64,000 bases of DNA from Sedimenticola selenatireducens. GTDB lineage: Bacteria > Pseudomonadota > Gammaproteobacteria > Chromatiales > Chromatiaceae. The translations under genes and the position numbers were made by a program. The notes under the pieces are model-generated. The model saw only the letters and a program-made list of their open reading frames with translations, was not told the DNA's origin and did no database searches. Where the stretch lies: NCBI RefSeq assembly GCF_007625115.1, contig NZ_VMNH01000004.1, forward strand, positions 62,001 through 126,000, read 5' to 3'. How positions within the stretch are numbered: position 1 is the stretch's first letter; the number at the start of each line of letters is the position of its first letter. This document shows positions 25,925-35,561 of this stretch, piece by piece.

Positions 25925-26536
25925 TCAGCTACCCGGTCGTTTGAAGCGCTTGCGTGCGCGCCCAACCTTATCCCTGATCACACAACCCTCGACATGATCA
26001 TTGATCAAACCCATGGCTTGCATGAAAGCATAGACTGTAGTGGGTCCAACAAATTTCCAACCCCGTTTCTTCAGATCCTTAGACAACGCGATTGATTCCA
26101 CTGATGTAGAAGCCGACTGCGGTTCCGCAAGCTGTTTTGCATCAGGTTCAAAACGCCAGATATAAGCCGACAGTGAGCCTTCCTGTTTAACCAACTCCTT
26201 TGCTCGCTGGGCATTATTAATTACTGCTTCGATCTTTCCGCGATGCCGGACGATCCCTTCGTCTTTAAGCAAGCGCTCAACGTCTTTCTGGGTATAACGA
26301 GCAACCTTGTTAAAATCAAAATGCTGAAATGCCTTACGAAAGTTTTCACGCTTGGCCAGGATGGTGCGCCAACTCAGACCCGACTGAAAACTTTCGAGAC
26401 ACAACTTCTCAAACAGCCGCTGGTCATCACTTACCGGATATCCCCATTCAGTATCGTGATAATCAAAAAACTCCGGAGCGGCACCACACCAAAGACAGCG
26501 GAGCCTTCCATCTGGACCTTCTATCATTGAACTCAT
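25925..26536 (-). CDS. tag: DNA-3-methyladenine glycosylase I
   Basis: Removes 3-methyladenine from alkylated DNA in base excision repair. The 203-residue protein contains the family blocks CLWCGAAPEFFDYHDTEWG, LCLESFQSGLSW and RHRGKIEAVINNA. The zinc site expected for Tag can be read: Cys14 and His27 near the N-terminus and the His-x3-Cys of LINDHVEGCV near the C-terminus. The ATG at 26536 follows AGGGAAT; an ATG three codons later is possible. It stands alone. Confidence 0.95.
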   Translation of the reverse strand: MSSMIEGPDGRLRCLWCGAAPEFFDYHDTEWGYPVSDDQRLFEKLCLESFQSGLSWRTILAKRENFRKAFQHFDFNKVARYTQKDVERLLKDEGIVRHRGKIEAVINNAQRAKELVKQEGSLSAYIWRFEPDAKQLAEPQSASTSVESIALSKDLKKRGWKFVGPTTVYAFMQAMGLINDHVEGCVIRDKVGRARKRFKRPGS

Positions 26537-26634
26537 AGCGTTATTCCCTGAATTACAAATTAGACGTTAACGACCAGTTTAGAAGCTAATACACCTTTCT
26601 TCCATAAATAGACACTTACAGGTGGCTATAAAAG

Positions 26635-26760
26635 ATGCAGACGCCCAATATAACCATCCCCCCCTCGGAGGCAGGAGATACTGCAGCCATATCGATTGAG
26701 AAGTTGGGATCATCACTTAGCAAACTGCGATCAACCTATGTAATGCTGGACATATATTGA
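26635..26760 (+). CDS. possible 41-residue orphan peptide
   Basis: An ATG frame behind a modest AGGTGG (nine-base spacing) encodes a 41-residue product beginning MQTPNITIPPSEAGDTAAIS and containing EKLGSSLSKLRSTYVM. It has no membrane helix and no recognised family. It could be a remnant of a larger gene or a chance frame. Confidence 0.25.
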   Translation: MQTPNITIPPSEAGDTAAISIEKLGSSLSKLRSTYVMLDIY

Positions 26761-26979
26761 AATCAATGCGAGTTAGTGGGCATCCATGTTTATTTACTGG
26801 CAGTCACAAATCAAATCAGGAAGGTATTGACTCTGACCCAAAAAAATATGATGCCCCAGTTTGAATTGCCAACAAAGTATATAACCAGATCTACGTTACT
26901 GCCTTCCCAGCGATTAAGGACGACATGATCATTACCAGATGCGTCGACAGTTTTTACTTGTAGTCGAAAGACAAGTTGG

Positions 26980-27001
26980 GTGGGCACAAAGACGTGCCCA
27001 C
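26980..27001. repeat. REP-like palindrome
   Basis: GTGGGCAC-AAAGAC-GTGCCCAC is a perfect 8-bp stem within TTGGGTGGGCAC...GTGCCCACGCG. The GGGTGGGCAC...GTGCCCAC arrangement resembles dispersed intergenic palindromes common in proteobacterial genomes. Only one such copy is in the window, so repetitiveness is not shown here. Confidence 0.45.
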
Positions 27002-27168
27002 GCGAGTAGGCTATTAACCGCCTTGATTAGACCAACACGGCAATATGTAGGTATGGGGAAGGTGTTCAGCATCCTGCCAGAGAGGATAATCCCTAATTTT
27101 TCGATAGGCTATCAAAGAACCGGGCTTGGGGGAATCAGTTCCATGCATAGACTGATCGTTCGCTCACC

Positions 27169-29445
27169 TCAATCATCAGTGGCGCATGCTTCAGAAACAG
27201 ACTCCATTGATAGCTGTAGAATCTTGGTGAATTCATCTGCCGGTACGGGACGACTGTAATAGAAACCCTGCACTTCATCACAGGCTTCTGATTTCAGAAA
27301 GGCTTCCTGTGCATCTGTCTCGACACCTTCGGCGATGACTTCCAGTTGCAGGCTTTTTCCAAGCACGATTACGGCTCGAACAATGGCTTCGCTGTTCTTG
27401 TCATTGGGGATGTCTTTTACAAATGAGCGATCTACTTTCAGTTTATTGATGGGTAGGATTTTCAAATAACTGAGTGAGGAATAACCGGTACCGAAATCAT
27501 CGATTGCCAGTGTAACGCCCAGCTCTTTGAGTGCACGCAGCGTGGAGATCGCCTCCTCTGCCTGCCGCATGATAAAGCTCTCTGTTATCTCCAACTCAAG
27601 GTACATTGGATCTAGACTGGTTGCTTCCAGAACGCGCTTTACCGTATGCACAATATCGCCGTGTTGCACTTGCTGGCCGGCCACATTGACGCCCATTCTG
27701 GGCAAGTCTAACCCGTCATCATGCCAAGTTTTGATCTGCCTGCACGCCTCATAAAGTACCCACTCCCCAATAGGAAGAATCAGTCCTGTGCTTTCAGCCA
27801 ATGGTATAAACCTGTCCGGCGAGACCAAACCCAACTCTTTGTTTTGCCAACGTATCAATGCCTCCGCACCAATCAGTTTACCTGTATTGAGTGCATATTG
27901 TGGCTGATAGAAGAGTTGGAATTCATCCTGCCCCAGCGCCTTCCGTAACTGATTTTCCAGATACAACCGTTCAAGTGCGGCGCTGGTCAGGGCTTGCGTG
28001 TAAAAACAGTAGCACCCCTTCCCTTTATCTTTTGCCTGATGCATTGCGGCATCTGCGTTCTTGACCAGACTGGTAACATCATCACCATCATCGGGATAGA
28101 GGCTAATACCTATACTGGCACTGACATGAAGCTCATGATGGTCAATATTGAACGGTGATGCATAGGCCGCTAAAATATTACTGGCGAGTATTGCCACGCT
28201 TTCTGTATCGACAATATCTTCCAGAATAATAGAAAATTCATCGCCGGCAATACGTGCAACGGTATCCTCATCCCGCACCACCTGGTCCAGACGATCAGCC
28301 GCCACCTTCAAAACCTTGTCGCCAACTGGATGGCCTAATCCTTCGTTGATGGATTTAAAATTATCCAAATCCAAAAACATGACCGCGACCTGCGTCTTGT
28401 TACGATGTGCCCTCTGTATCGCGTGTTCTAATCGATCATTCAGCAGATGACGATTGGGCAGGCCTGTCAACACATCATGATGGGCAAGATACTCAATACG
28501 TTCCTGGGACTGTTTAATATTGCTGATGTCGGAGACAATGGATACATAATTGGTAATGCGACCACGCTCATCGCTCACAGCACTGATAGTAAGCCAAGCG
28601 GGATAGAGATCGCCATTTTTACGGCGGTTTATAATTTCACCACGCCACTGTTTTTTGGAATTGATTGAATTCCACATCGCTTGGTAAAACGCGTCATCCT
28701 GCTGCTGCGATCGCCAGGTCCGAGGTGTATTACCCAGCAGTTCATCTTCTGCATATCCACTGATATCACAAAAAGCCTGATTTACCGCCACAACCTTTAT
28801 CGCTGCATCCGTGATTACCACACCCTCAGTCACATGCATAAAGATGCTAGATGCCTGTCGTAACTTATCTTCACCCTCTTTACGTGCAGTGATATCCAGA
28901 TTGGTTGAACGCACGCCTGTCTGTTTTCCCTGTTCATCATAGATAGGCATACAGATATGATTGATCCATTTGATACGACCGTCTACCGTTCTCAGCCGGA
29001 TATCAAAACTGTCGTTAGCGCCCCCTTCGTTGACGCTATGTACATGGTTTTGCCACAGGGGAAGATCTTCCGGGTAAATCAGTTGATCCATCAGACTCGG
29101 ACGACGGTAGAAGTCATCGACAGAGTATCCCGTTATCTCAGCACACGACGGTGAGACATAGTCATAAACGCCATCCACTCTACGCAGATAGACAAACTCC
29201 TGTGCTTGATCGGCAATGGCACGAAACTGCTCACTGGTTACCTGAAGCGCTTTACGTAGGGTAAAGAGATAACCGACTAAAGTGCCGACTGCCAGTGCTA
29301 CGAGTGTGGGAACGACATAGGTAGAAGGTTTCACCAGACCATACGCGACGAAACCATGAAGTGTGGAAACCGTCCAGAAACAGAAAAGGGCCACCGGAAT
29401 AGTGATGTGATAATACCGGTGTGTTTTTTGCGCTCTCGTTAGCAT
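27169..29445 (-). CDS. membrane PAS-PAS-GGDEF-EAL cyclic-di-GMP protein
   Basis: A 758-residue signalling protein for cyclic-di-GMP turnover. Two N-terminal membrane helices (about 14-35 and 43-62) are followed by two PAS domains with PAC segments (about 72-190 and 200-312). The diguanylate cyclase domain (about 318-480) has AGDEF at residues 400-404 and an inhibitory I-site RDED at 391-394. The phosphodiesterase domain (about 495-745) has EALIRW, ELEITES and DDFGTGYSSL. Both catalytic sites look intact, so net direction of activity is open. The PAS domains may sense redox state or a ligand. It stands alone, with no partner gene beside it. Confidence 0.95.
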   Translation of the reverse strand: MLTRAQKTHRYYHITIPVALFCFWTVSTLHGFVAYGLVKPSTYVVPTLVALAVGTLVGYLFTLRKALQVTSEQFRAIADQAQEFVYLRRVDGVYDYVSPSCAEITGYSVDDFYRRPSLMDQLIYPEDLPLWQNHVHSVNEGGANDSFDIRLRTVDGRIKWINHICMPIYDEQGKQTGVRSTNLDITARKEGEDKLRQASSIFMHVTEGVVITDAAIKVVAVNQAFCDISGYAEDELLGNTPRTWRSQQQDDAFYQAMWNSINSKKQWRGEIINRRKNGDLYPAWLTISAVSDERGRITNYVSIVSDISNIKQSQERIEYLAHHDVLTGLPNRHLLNDRLEHAIQRAHRNKTQVAVMFLDLDNFKSINEGLGHPVGDKVLKVAADRLDQVVRDEDTVARIAGDEFSIILEDIVDTESVAILASNILAAYASPFNIDHHELHVSASIGISLYPDDGDDVTSLVKNADAAMHQAKDKGKGCYCFYTQALTSAALERLYLENQLRKALGQDEFQLFYQPQYALNTGKLIGAEALIRWQNKELGLVSPDRFIPLAESTGLILPIGEWVLYEACRQIKTWHDDGLDLPRMGVNVAGQQVQHGDIVHTVKRVLEATSLDPMYLELEITESFIMRQAEEAISTLRALKELGVTLAIDDFGTGYSSLSYLKILPINKLKVDRSFVKDIPNDKNSEAIVRAVIVLGKSLQLEVIAEGVETDAQEAFLKSEACDEVQGFYYSRPVPADEFTKILQLSMESVSEACATDD

Positions 29446-29791
29446 AGGGAATACTTCGGGGAGAACTTACTTAGGAAGCTGGTGTGACGCAATGAACTAA
29501 AACTCCCCTTATGAGCCTATTTAAGTGACATGTATCATCCCTAACTATTAATTCCTATCAGGATAATCCCTTATTCATTGCAAGGCAATTTACACATTAA
29601 ATTGCTCGGATATCGATCGTACTCTTGTAATCGGAAATATACAGTTAAAACATCTTATTGTTTTATCTATATTTTTTATGCGTATTGCAGCGCATGATGT
29701 TAATTCAAGTCCGCGCATAATTTTTCACCTAGGTATACCATTAAGCAAACGAAGGATTTTACCATGGCAACCTGGAGTAATTACTAAGATC
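29446..29791. promoter_or_regulatory. AT-rich divergent spacer upstream of the fatty-acid hydroxylase gene
   Basis: About 345 bases between the divergent GGDEF-EAL gene and the hydroxylase gene, rich in A and T, probably holding promoters for both. No clear operator was found. A seven-codon frame with a good ribosome-binding site lies at its end (29763-29786). Confidence 0.35.
29763..29786 (+). other. possible seven-codon leader frame before the hydroxylase gene
   Basis: ATG GCA ACC TGG and so on (MATWSNY, then TAA) lies seven bases after GAAGGA, and its stop is five bases before the ATG at 29792. The hydroxylase start itself has only a distant GGAG inside this frame, so translational coupling is conceivable. 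It may also be chance. Confidence 0.25.
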
Positions 29792-30655
29792 ATGAACTGG
29801 AACAGTTTCATCCTCGGCAATGAGATACCAATCAGACTGATTTTTTTCTTTGGCATGTTACTGGCCGTTGCCCTGTGGGAGATCAAATCACCTCGAAGAA
29901 AATTGACCCAACCCAAGACAATGCGCTGGCTAAATAATCTCGGCCTGACCTTTCTCAACTCATTGGTCTTGCGGCTGCTCTTTCCCGCGGCTGCTGTGGG
30001 TGTCGCCCTCTTTGCGCAGCAACAAGGGTGGGGATTGTTCAATTATTACCAGATACCACTGGTTCTTTCTGCGGTAATCACCGTCATCCTGATGGACGGG
30101 GTTATCTATCTGCAACATGTCATGGTGCATGCGGTGCCGCTGTTATGGCGACTGCATCGTGTGCATCACGCGGACATGGATTACGACGTGACAACGGGTG
30201 CCCGCTTTCATCCCATCGAGATTGTGCTTTCGATGCTGATCAAGTTTGCCACTATTTTGCTATTGGGGCCGCCTGTGGTTGGCGTGATAATTTTTGAGAT
30301 ACTGCTCAATGCAACGGCCATGTTTAATCATGGCAATCTGAAACTTCCAGTTGCTGTCGATAAGGTATTACGACTGTTTGTTGTGACACCGGACATGCAT
30401 CGTGTACATCACTCTGTAGAGGATGATGAAACCAACAGCAACTTCGGTTTTAACCTTCCCTGGTGGGACAGGCTGTTTGGCACTTACAAGGCACAACCCC
30501 GTGCTGGCCATGAAGGGATGACTATCGGTATTGACCACTTTCGTGATCCCAGCAAGGTTGAACGGATTGGGGGCATGCTCATGCTGCCCTTTAGCGGAGA
30601 CAGCGCCAGTTATACGATCAATAGACGCAGCTGGAGAAAGCCGACAGATGAGTAG
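29792..30655 (+). CDS. sterol desaturase/fatty acid hydroxylase family protein
   Basis: A 287-residue integral membrane di-iron enzyme family member. Its eight-histidine signature is visible as HVMVH (HX3H), HRVHH (first HX2HH), then NHGN and a second HRVHH followed by SVEDDETNSNFG. Several hydrophobic helices precede the first histidine box. The substrate is unknown; family members hydroxylate or desaturate lipids, sterols or hopanoid-like compounds. The ATG at 29792 is preferred because it begins MNWNSFILGNE just before the first helix; a longer reading from 29678 adds polar residues. Its end abuts a convergent gene. Confidence 0.86.
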   Translation: MNWNSFILGNEIPIRLIFFFGMLLAVALWEIKSPRRKLTQPKTMRWLNNLGLTFLNSLVLRLLFPAAAVGVALFAQQQGWGLFNYYQIPLVLSAVITVILMDGVIYLQHVMVHAVPLLWRLHRVHHADMDYDVTTGARFHPIEIVLSMLIKFATILLLGPPVVGVIIFEILLNATAMFNHGNLKLPVAVDKVLRLFVVTPDMHRVHHSVEDDETNSNFGFNLPWWDRLFGTYKAQPRAGHEGMTIGIDHFRDPSKVERIGGMLMLPFSGDSASYTINRRSWRKPTDE

Positions 30656-31720
30656 CTATAAGCGTTGCCCATGCTGTCTCACGCTACTGTTGTCATCCAA
30701 TCGCGCCATGATCGACCGGCTACGCTTCCAGAAACGACGCAGTGCTGATCGGTCTATTTGGTACTGCCGACCATTACAGGTATAGAGGAGAATACGATCA
30801 ACCTTTCCATTTTTTATCCCGTCAATCAGAGGAGCCAGCCAATCATCAAGTGCAACCATCTCATTTCGCCAACGGTCTGGATCTGCACAGAGAACGGAGC
30901 GTTGCAAGCGATCGACATGTACCAGCACCTCTCCCTCTAAGTCATAGAGTGTGGCGGCCTCTTCAGGACTATCACTGATGGAGAGATTTGTTGCGCGGGC
31001 TAATCCCAGTAACAAGGGGTCCCGCCCATACAAGGCAGTGATTGAGGTTGCACAACGTGCGGCAAGTTGGCCACCCCCAGAAATCCACAGCCCACTGATA
31101 GCCCCTTTCCCTTCAGACTCTCGGCGGTCATTAATTTCCGCTGTGTAGAAGAGCATCTGAATCTCATTCAGCACGCCATGCCATTTGATGCCCTCTTCAC
31201 CCTCTGGTAAAAACAGATCCATGTTGCGACCAAAGACATCCGTCAATTCATAGGTCTTCAGATCCGGTTTTGATTCCAGCGGCAGATACCAACGGTGGAG
31301 GTGCAATGGATCGATACACCACCCCTCTTCAGTAAAATGTGCATTGAACAGTTCAGCCAGCGCGCTTGCTTCTGCCTCAGTGAAGCCCAAGTCTTCAACA
31401 TCAAATACCAACAGTCTGTCTTGATCAGGTCTAAGATAGACTGGACTTAGCTGAAGCCAGTAGCGTTCATCGACACTGCCGCCATCACCTATCCGTCGAT
31501 AGGCCGCCGTAGGCAGATTAGATTTCTCATCTGCACTGATTCCAAAAAGATTGAACAGCGTAGACTCAAGATCTTTACCAGGATGTTTTACCTGATGGCC
31601 TTTTGCAAACAACCGTTCCAGATGGGGCAAACGAAGCTCGCCTCCCAACTGGTCTAGAGCAGGCATAGGTCCAAGTAAACCGGGGACAATCAAATGAATG
31701 TTCAGTGCCGCTTTTTTCAT
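30656..31720 (-). CDS. RpfE-type (COG4255-like) protein, phosphoglycerate mutase-related
   Basis: A 354-residue cytosolic protein that resembles the family often annotated as regulatory protein RpfE type, distantly related to cofactor-independent phosphoglycerate mutases. Recognisable segments are HLIVPGLLGPMPALDQL near the N-terminus, YWLQLSPVYLRPDQDRLLVFD in the middle and WISGGGQLA later. The metal ligands of active mutases are not clearly present, so enzyme activity is doubtful. The gene ends one base from the convergent hydroxylase gene. Members are often found next to recJ, but here the upstream neighbour is the homoserine dehydrogenase gene. Confidence 0.72.
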   Translation of the reverse strand: MKKAALNIHLIVPGLLGPMPALDQLGGELRLPHLERLFAKGHQVKHPGKDLESTLFNLFGISADEKSNLPTAAYRRIGDGGSVDERYWLQLSPVYLRPDQDRLLVFDVEDLGFTEAEASALAELFNAHFTEEGWCIDPLHLHRWYLPLESKPDLKTYELTDVFGRNMDLFLPEGEEGIKWHGVLNEIQMLFYTAEINDRRESEGKGAISGLWISGGGQLAARCATSITALYGRDPLLLGLARATNLSISDSPEEAATLYDLEGEVLVHVDRLQRSVLCADPDRWRNEMVALDDWLAPLIDGIKNGKVDRILLYTCNGRQYQIDRSALRRFWKRSRSIMARLDDNSSVRQHGQRL

Positions 31721-31730
31721 GGCTATCCAG

Positions 31731-31783
31731 TAAAAATAAAAAGGCCGTGGATCAACGTCTTTTTAACGTTATATCCACGGCCT
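31731..31783 (-). terminator. Rho-independent terminator after homoserine dehydrogenase
   Basis: An 11-bp stem (31742-31752 with 31773-31783, AGGCCGTGGAT/ATCCACGGCCT) is followed on the minus strand by a T-rich run (31731-31741). It lies 19 bases past the hom stop. The loop contains a further small AACGT/ACGTT stem. Confidence 0.8.
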
Positions 31784-31802
31784 CACGATCATACAACAGG
31801 GA

Positions 31803-33116
31803 TCAGCCTTCAAGCTGCTCCATTCGAATACGCATGACATTTCCGGTGACTGAGGGAAGGGCTTCGATCTTGCTGATCGCCTCATTCATCTGTCGCTCCA
31901 GTACTTCATGGGTCAGCATAATCAGCGAAACCTGGGTATCACCCTCGGCAGGCTCTTTCTGTTGGATCGCCTCAATGCTGATCGCTGAATCGGCCAGAAT
32001 ACGGGTAATCTCCGCCATCACGCCCAACTCATCCGCCACCTGCATGCGCAGATAGTAGGCCGTCTCCACATCATCCATGCCGAGTATCTGCAGATCAGAC
32101 AACTCATTGGGCTGGAACGCCAGATGCGGGACACGATTCTCTGGGTCCGTGGTCAGGGCACGCACGACATCGACTACATCAGCCACCACCGCAGAGGCCG
32201 TCGGCTCAGCCCCCGCACCCGCACCGTAGTAAAGCGTGGGACCGACAGCATCACCCTTCACCAACACGGCATTCATCACACCATCAACATTGGCGATCAG
32301 ACGACGCTCAGGAATCAACGTGGGATGTACCCGCATCTCGATGCCTTTGGCGGTCTTATGGGCTATACCCAGATGCTTAATGCGATAACCCAACTCTTCA
32401 GCAAACACCACATCTTGACGTTCGATGCGGGTGATGCCTTCCGTGTAGGTCTTGTCAAACTGCAACGGAATGCCAAAGGCAATGGAGCTGAGAATGGTCA
32501 GCTTGTGAGCGGCGTCGATACCTTCGACATCGAAGGTAGGATCGGCTTCTGCGTAGCCCAAGGCCTGCGCCTCGGCTAGGACATCATCGAAATCCCGGCC
32601 CTTGTCACGCATTTCGCTGAGAATAAAGTTACCGGTGCCATTGATAATACCGGCAACCCACTCGATCTGGTTGGCTGCCAAGCCTTCACGAATCGCCTTG
32701 ATAATGGGTATACCACCTGCCACACCCGCCTCAAAGGCAACCGTCACCCCATTCGCCTGAGCCGCTGCAAAAATCTCGTTGCCGTGCATGGCGATCAATG
32801 CCTTATTGGCGGTGACGACATGTTTGCCGTTCTCAATTGCCTTGAGCACCAACTCCAATGCAGGCGAGTAACCCCCAATCAGTTCGATGACAATCTCAAT
32901 CTCAGGATTGTTGACTACTTGAAAGGCATCATCGGTGATCTCTATCTGGTCGAGACCATTGATAGATTCCGCATTGAATTCGCGCGCTGCCGCATGGGTG
33001 ATTCGAATACCACGACCTGCCCGACGGGCAATCTCAGCCGCATTGCGGGTCAACACATTGACCGTACCGCCACCTACCGTACCTAAACCCAATAAACCTA
33101 CTTTGACCGGTTCCAA
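31803..33116 (-). CDS. hom: homoserine dehydrogenase
   Basis: Reduces aspartate semialdehyde to homoserine with NAD(P)H, on the way to threonine and methionine. The 437-residue protein has a Rossmann fold (VKVGLLGLGTVGGGTVN), the catalytic blocks VTANKALIA, GVAGGIPIIKAI and INGTGNFILSEM, and a C-terminal ACT domain (about 355-435) that probably binds threonine for feedback. The start is taken as TTG at 33116, eight bases after GGAG, giving the usual EPVKVG N-terminus; a TTG at 33131 adds five residues. It is downstream of the aminotransferase gene on the same strand. No thrC follows. Confidence 0.95.
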   Translation of the reverse strand: MEPVKVGLLGLGTVGGGTVNVLTRNAAEIARRAGRGIRITHAAAREFNAESINGLDQIEITDDAFQVVNNPEIEIVIELIGGYSPALELVLKAIENGKHVVTANKALIAMHGNEIFAAAQANGVTVAFEAGVAGGIPIIKAIREGLAANQIEWVAGIINGTGNFILSEMRDKGRDFDDVLAEAQALGYAEADPTFDVEGIDAAHKLTILSSIAFGIPLQFDKTYTEGITRIERQDVVFAEELGYRIKHLGIAHKTAKGIEMRVHPTLIPERRLIANVDGVMNAVLVKGDAVGPTLYYGAGAGAEPTASAVVADVVDVVRALTTDPENRVPHLAFQPNELSDLQILGMDDVETAYYLRMQVADELGVMAEITRILADSAISIEAIQQKEPAEGDTQVSLIMLTHEVLERQMNEAISKIEALPSVTGNVMRIRMEQLEG

Positions 33117-33172
33117 AACACTTTCTCCCAAAACTTTTCACTTCAGAGCACTGCTGCTCTATGAAGACATTT

Positions 33173-34381
33173 TCACGCTTCCGCCAGTTTGGCGTCTTTA
33201 CGAATCATCTCACGAATGCCGCGTACGGCCTGTCTAGTTCGATGTTCGTTCTCAATCAGACCAAAGCGCACATAATCATCACCGTGCTGGCCAAAGCCAA
33301 TACCGGGCGCAACAGCCACTTTTGCTTCCAGCAACACTTTCTTGGAAAACTCCAAAGAACCCATTGCCAGGTACTGCTCAGGAATTTTTGCCCAGACAAA
33401 CATGGTAGCCTTAGGTTTTTCTACCTGCCATCCCGCGGCGTTCAAACCGTCACAAAGAACATCACGACGACGTTGATACATGTCGCGTATCTCCTTTACG
33501 CAATCCTGCGGCCCTTCCAGCGCATGAATAGCGGCTACTTGTATCGGTGTAAACATGCCGTAATCCAGATAGGATTTCATTCTGGCCAATGCCGCCACCA
33601 AGGCCTTGTTTCCACACATGAAGCCAACACGCCAACCCGGCATGTTGTAACTCTTCGAGAGTGAGAAAAACTCTACAGCGATATCTTCTGCACCTTTTAC
33701 TTGCAGGATTGATGGCGCCACATAACCATCGAAGGCGATGTCCGCATAGGCCAGGTCATGCACCACCCATATATTGTTCTGGCGGGCGATATCAATCACT
33801 TTCTCAAAGAACTCCAGATCCACACACTGCCCGGTAGGGTTGCCCGGAAAGTTAAGCACCAACATTTTTGGCTTGGGCCATGAATCGATAATTGCCTCTT
33901 CCAGTTTATCAAAGAAGTCAACATCGGGTACCAGGGGGACATGGCGAATATCAGCACCGGCGATGACAAACCCATAGGGATGTATCGGGTAGGCAGGGTT
34001 TGGCACCAACACAGAATCACCTGGCCCCAAGCAGGCCAACGACAAGTGGGCCAGCCCCTCTTTGGAGCCGATGGTGACTATCGCCTGAGACTCAGGATCG
34101 AGCGTCACATCAAAGCGTTTTTTGTACCAGCTACAGATCGCCTTGCGTAGACGAGGTATACCACGGGACATGGAATAGCGGTGTGTATCCTTGCGCTGGG
34201 CCGCCTCAACCAATTTATCCACGATATGCTGTGGGGTCGGTTGATCGGGATTTCCCATGCCGAAATCGATAATATCTTCGCCCCTCGCTCGCGCCGCCGC
34301 CTTCAAATCATTTACGATATTGAAAACATAGGGCGGTAAGCGTTTGATTCTGCTGAAATCTTCCATCTCGGGCGTTGACAC
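33173..34381 (-). CDS. alaC: alanine-type aminotransferase (AlaC-like, PLP-dependent)
   Basis: Fold-type I aminotransferase, 402 residues, similar to the AlaC/YfdZ group that makes alanine from pyruvate and glutamate. Recognisable blocks are [31 protein letters not shown], the PLP-lysine region [17 protein letters not shown] and the C-terminal RFGLIEN with the carboxylate-binding Arg. The start is a GTG at 34381 after AGGT; an ATG five codons later is possible. It lies 57 bases upstream of hom, so they are probably cotranscribed, as in many gammaproteobacteria. Confidence 0.9.
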   Translation of the reverse strand: MSTPEMEDFSRIKRLPPYVFNIVNDLKAAARARGEDIIDFGMGNPDQPTPQHIVDKLVEAAQRKDTHRYSMSRGIPRLRKAICSWYKKRFDVTLDPESQAIVTIGSKEGLAHLSLACLGPGDSVLVPNPAYPIHPYGFVIAGADIRHVPLVPDVDFFDKLEEAIIDSWPKPKMLVLNFPGNPTGQCVDLEFFEKVIDIARQNNIWVVHDLAYADIAFDGYVAPSILQVKGAEDIAVEFFSLSKSYNMPGWRVGFMCGNKALVAALARMKSYLDYGMFTPIQVAAIHALEGPQDCVKEIRDMYQRRRDVLCDGLNAAGWQVEKPKATMFVWAKIPEQYLAMGSLEFSKKVLLEAKVAVAPGIGFGQHGDDYVRFGLIENEHRTRQAVRGIREMIRKDAKLAEA

Positions 34382-34529
34382 TGGGACCTCGTTTACTTCA
34401 TTGATTCAATGGGTGGAAAAAAGGGTTTAACGTAACCGAGCGACGACAGCCATGTCAATGTAATAAACTGTCAACTAAGGGGAATTTATTCTTTTTGCAG
34501 GGATTGCCGCAGCCTGCTATCTTGCCCCC

Positions 34530-34901
34530 ATGAAATTTTCAGTGGCCGATCAATCTATAGGAAACATCATTCAAGCCTACACCGATGAGAGTGTGATGGT
34601 GAATGGTGTAAAGTTCACCCGCAGCCTGGTCATCATGGCTGAGCAAATCATCCCCGATTGGAAACCGGAATCCTTTGAGGGACTGACAGAAGCCGACTTC
34701 GTCTCCATTCTCGAAATGCGACCTGACCTGGTGGTACTTGGCACAGGCCCAAAGCAGCAATTCCCCATGCCGGCCCTTTATCAATCACTCACAAATGCCG
34801 GTATTGGTGTTGAGGTAATGAACACCCCTGCCGCCTGCCGGACCTACAATATCCTGACATCCGAGGGACGTAAGGTCATTGCTGCCCTGCTGTTTGGCTA
34901 G
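34530..34901 (+). CDS. Mth938-like domain (DUF498/Xcc1710-like) protein
   Basis: A 123-residue single-domain protein of the Mth938/Xcc1710-like family, which includes the NDUFAF3-type assembly factors of complex I. Family features are VNGVKFTRSLVIM, RPDLVVLGTGPKQQFP and MNTPAACRTYNILTSEGR. No catalytic residues are known. It is divergent from the aminotransferase gene and leads a group of small plus-strand genes. A role in respiratory complex assembly is possible by family but is not shown here. Confidence 0.85.
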   Translation: MKFSVADQSIGNIIQAYTDESVMVNGVKFTRSLVIMAEQIIPDWKPESFEGLTEADFVSILEMRPDLVVLGTGPKQQFPMPALYQSLTNAGIGVEVMNTPAACRTYNILTSEGRKVIAALLFG

Positions 34902-34940
34902 AGTCATCGTCCCACTTATCATTATCACCCAGGCAATCAG

Positions 34941-35558
34941 ATGAACACCATACTCATTGACCAACGGTCAATCACCCCATCTAAAGTGGTCTGCATTGGT
35001 CGAAATTATGTCGATCATGCGAAAGAATTGGATAATGAGGTGCCGACCTCTCCGGTCATCTTTCTAAAACCCAACTCCGCCATCTGCGACGAATTGTATG
35101 CAGGTGATGTCCAGCCGTTACATTATGAAGGCGAGATCGCCTTGCTTATCATGGCTGGAATAATAGCGGGTGTGGGATTCGGTCTTGACCTGACCAACCG
35201 TGAAGTTCAGAACGAACTGAAGAGCAAGGGCCTTCCCTGGGAACGCGCCAAGGCATTCAATCGTGCTGCCGTTTTCAGTCAGTTTGTTTCACTGAATGAC
35301 CCCGTGGAGACATTGAGACTTGAGCTAACCATCAATGGCGCACTTACCCAGCAAGGTGGATATGATCTGATGATCTTCAAGCCCGGTTATCTCGTTGAAG
35401 AGATCTCTCGCTCATTCACGCTTGAGGATGGCGACATCATCATGACCGGCACACCCAAAGGTGTAGGTGCATTCAAGCAGGGCGACCATTTTGTCGGCAG
35501 CATCTATTCAGGGGATAAACTGCTGATTTCCCAGGAATGGATAGCCCGCCAGGAGTAG
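34941..35558 (+). CDS. fumarylacetoacetate hydrolase (FAH) family protein
   Basis: A 205-residue metal-dependent hydrolase or decarboxylase of the FAH family, close in size to FAHD1/YcgM types. Blocks include VCIGRNYVDHAKEL, HYEGEIALLI with the metal-binding glutamates, LDLTNREVQNELK and IMTGTPKGVG. Family members act on acylpyruvates or oxaloacetate. Substrate here is unknown. It is followed after three bases by a hotdog thioesterase gene, so the two are likely cotranscribed. Confidence 0.9.
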   Translation: MNTILIDQRSITPSKVVCIGRNYVDHAKELDNEVPTSPVIFLKPNSAICDELYAGDVQPLHYEGEIALLIMAGIIAGVGFGLDLTNREVQNELKSKGLPWERAKAFNRAAVFSQFVSLNDPVETLRLELTINGALTQQGGYDLMIFKPGYLVEEISRSFTLEDGDIIMTGTPKGVGAFKQGDHFVGSIYSGDKLLISQEWIARQE

Positions 35559-35561
35559 GCC

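Larger units (their letters stand above)
26537..27168. other. gene-poor spacer between tag and the GGDEF-EAL gene
   Basis: About 630 bases without a convincing gene. It holds a 41-codon frame at 26635-26760, a half-copy of a common intergenic repeat word (GACTCTGACCC at about 26830) and the palindrome at 26980-27001. Translations in all frames are short and show no family signature, so it may be decayed sequence. Confidence 0.5.

Noticed and set aside
26939-27259. 106-codon frame upstream of the GGDEF-EAL gene
   Set aside because: It crosses a palindromic repeat and the end of the GGDEF-EAL gene and has no recognisable product.
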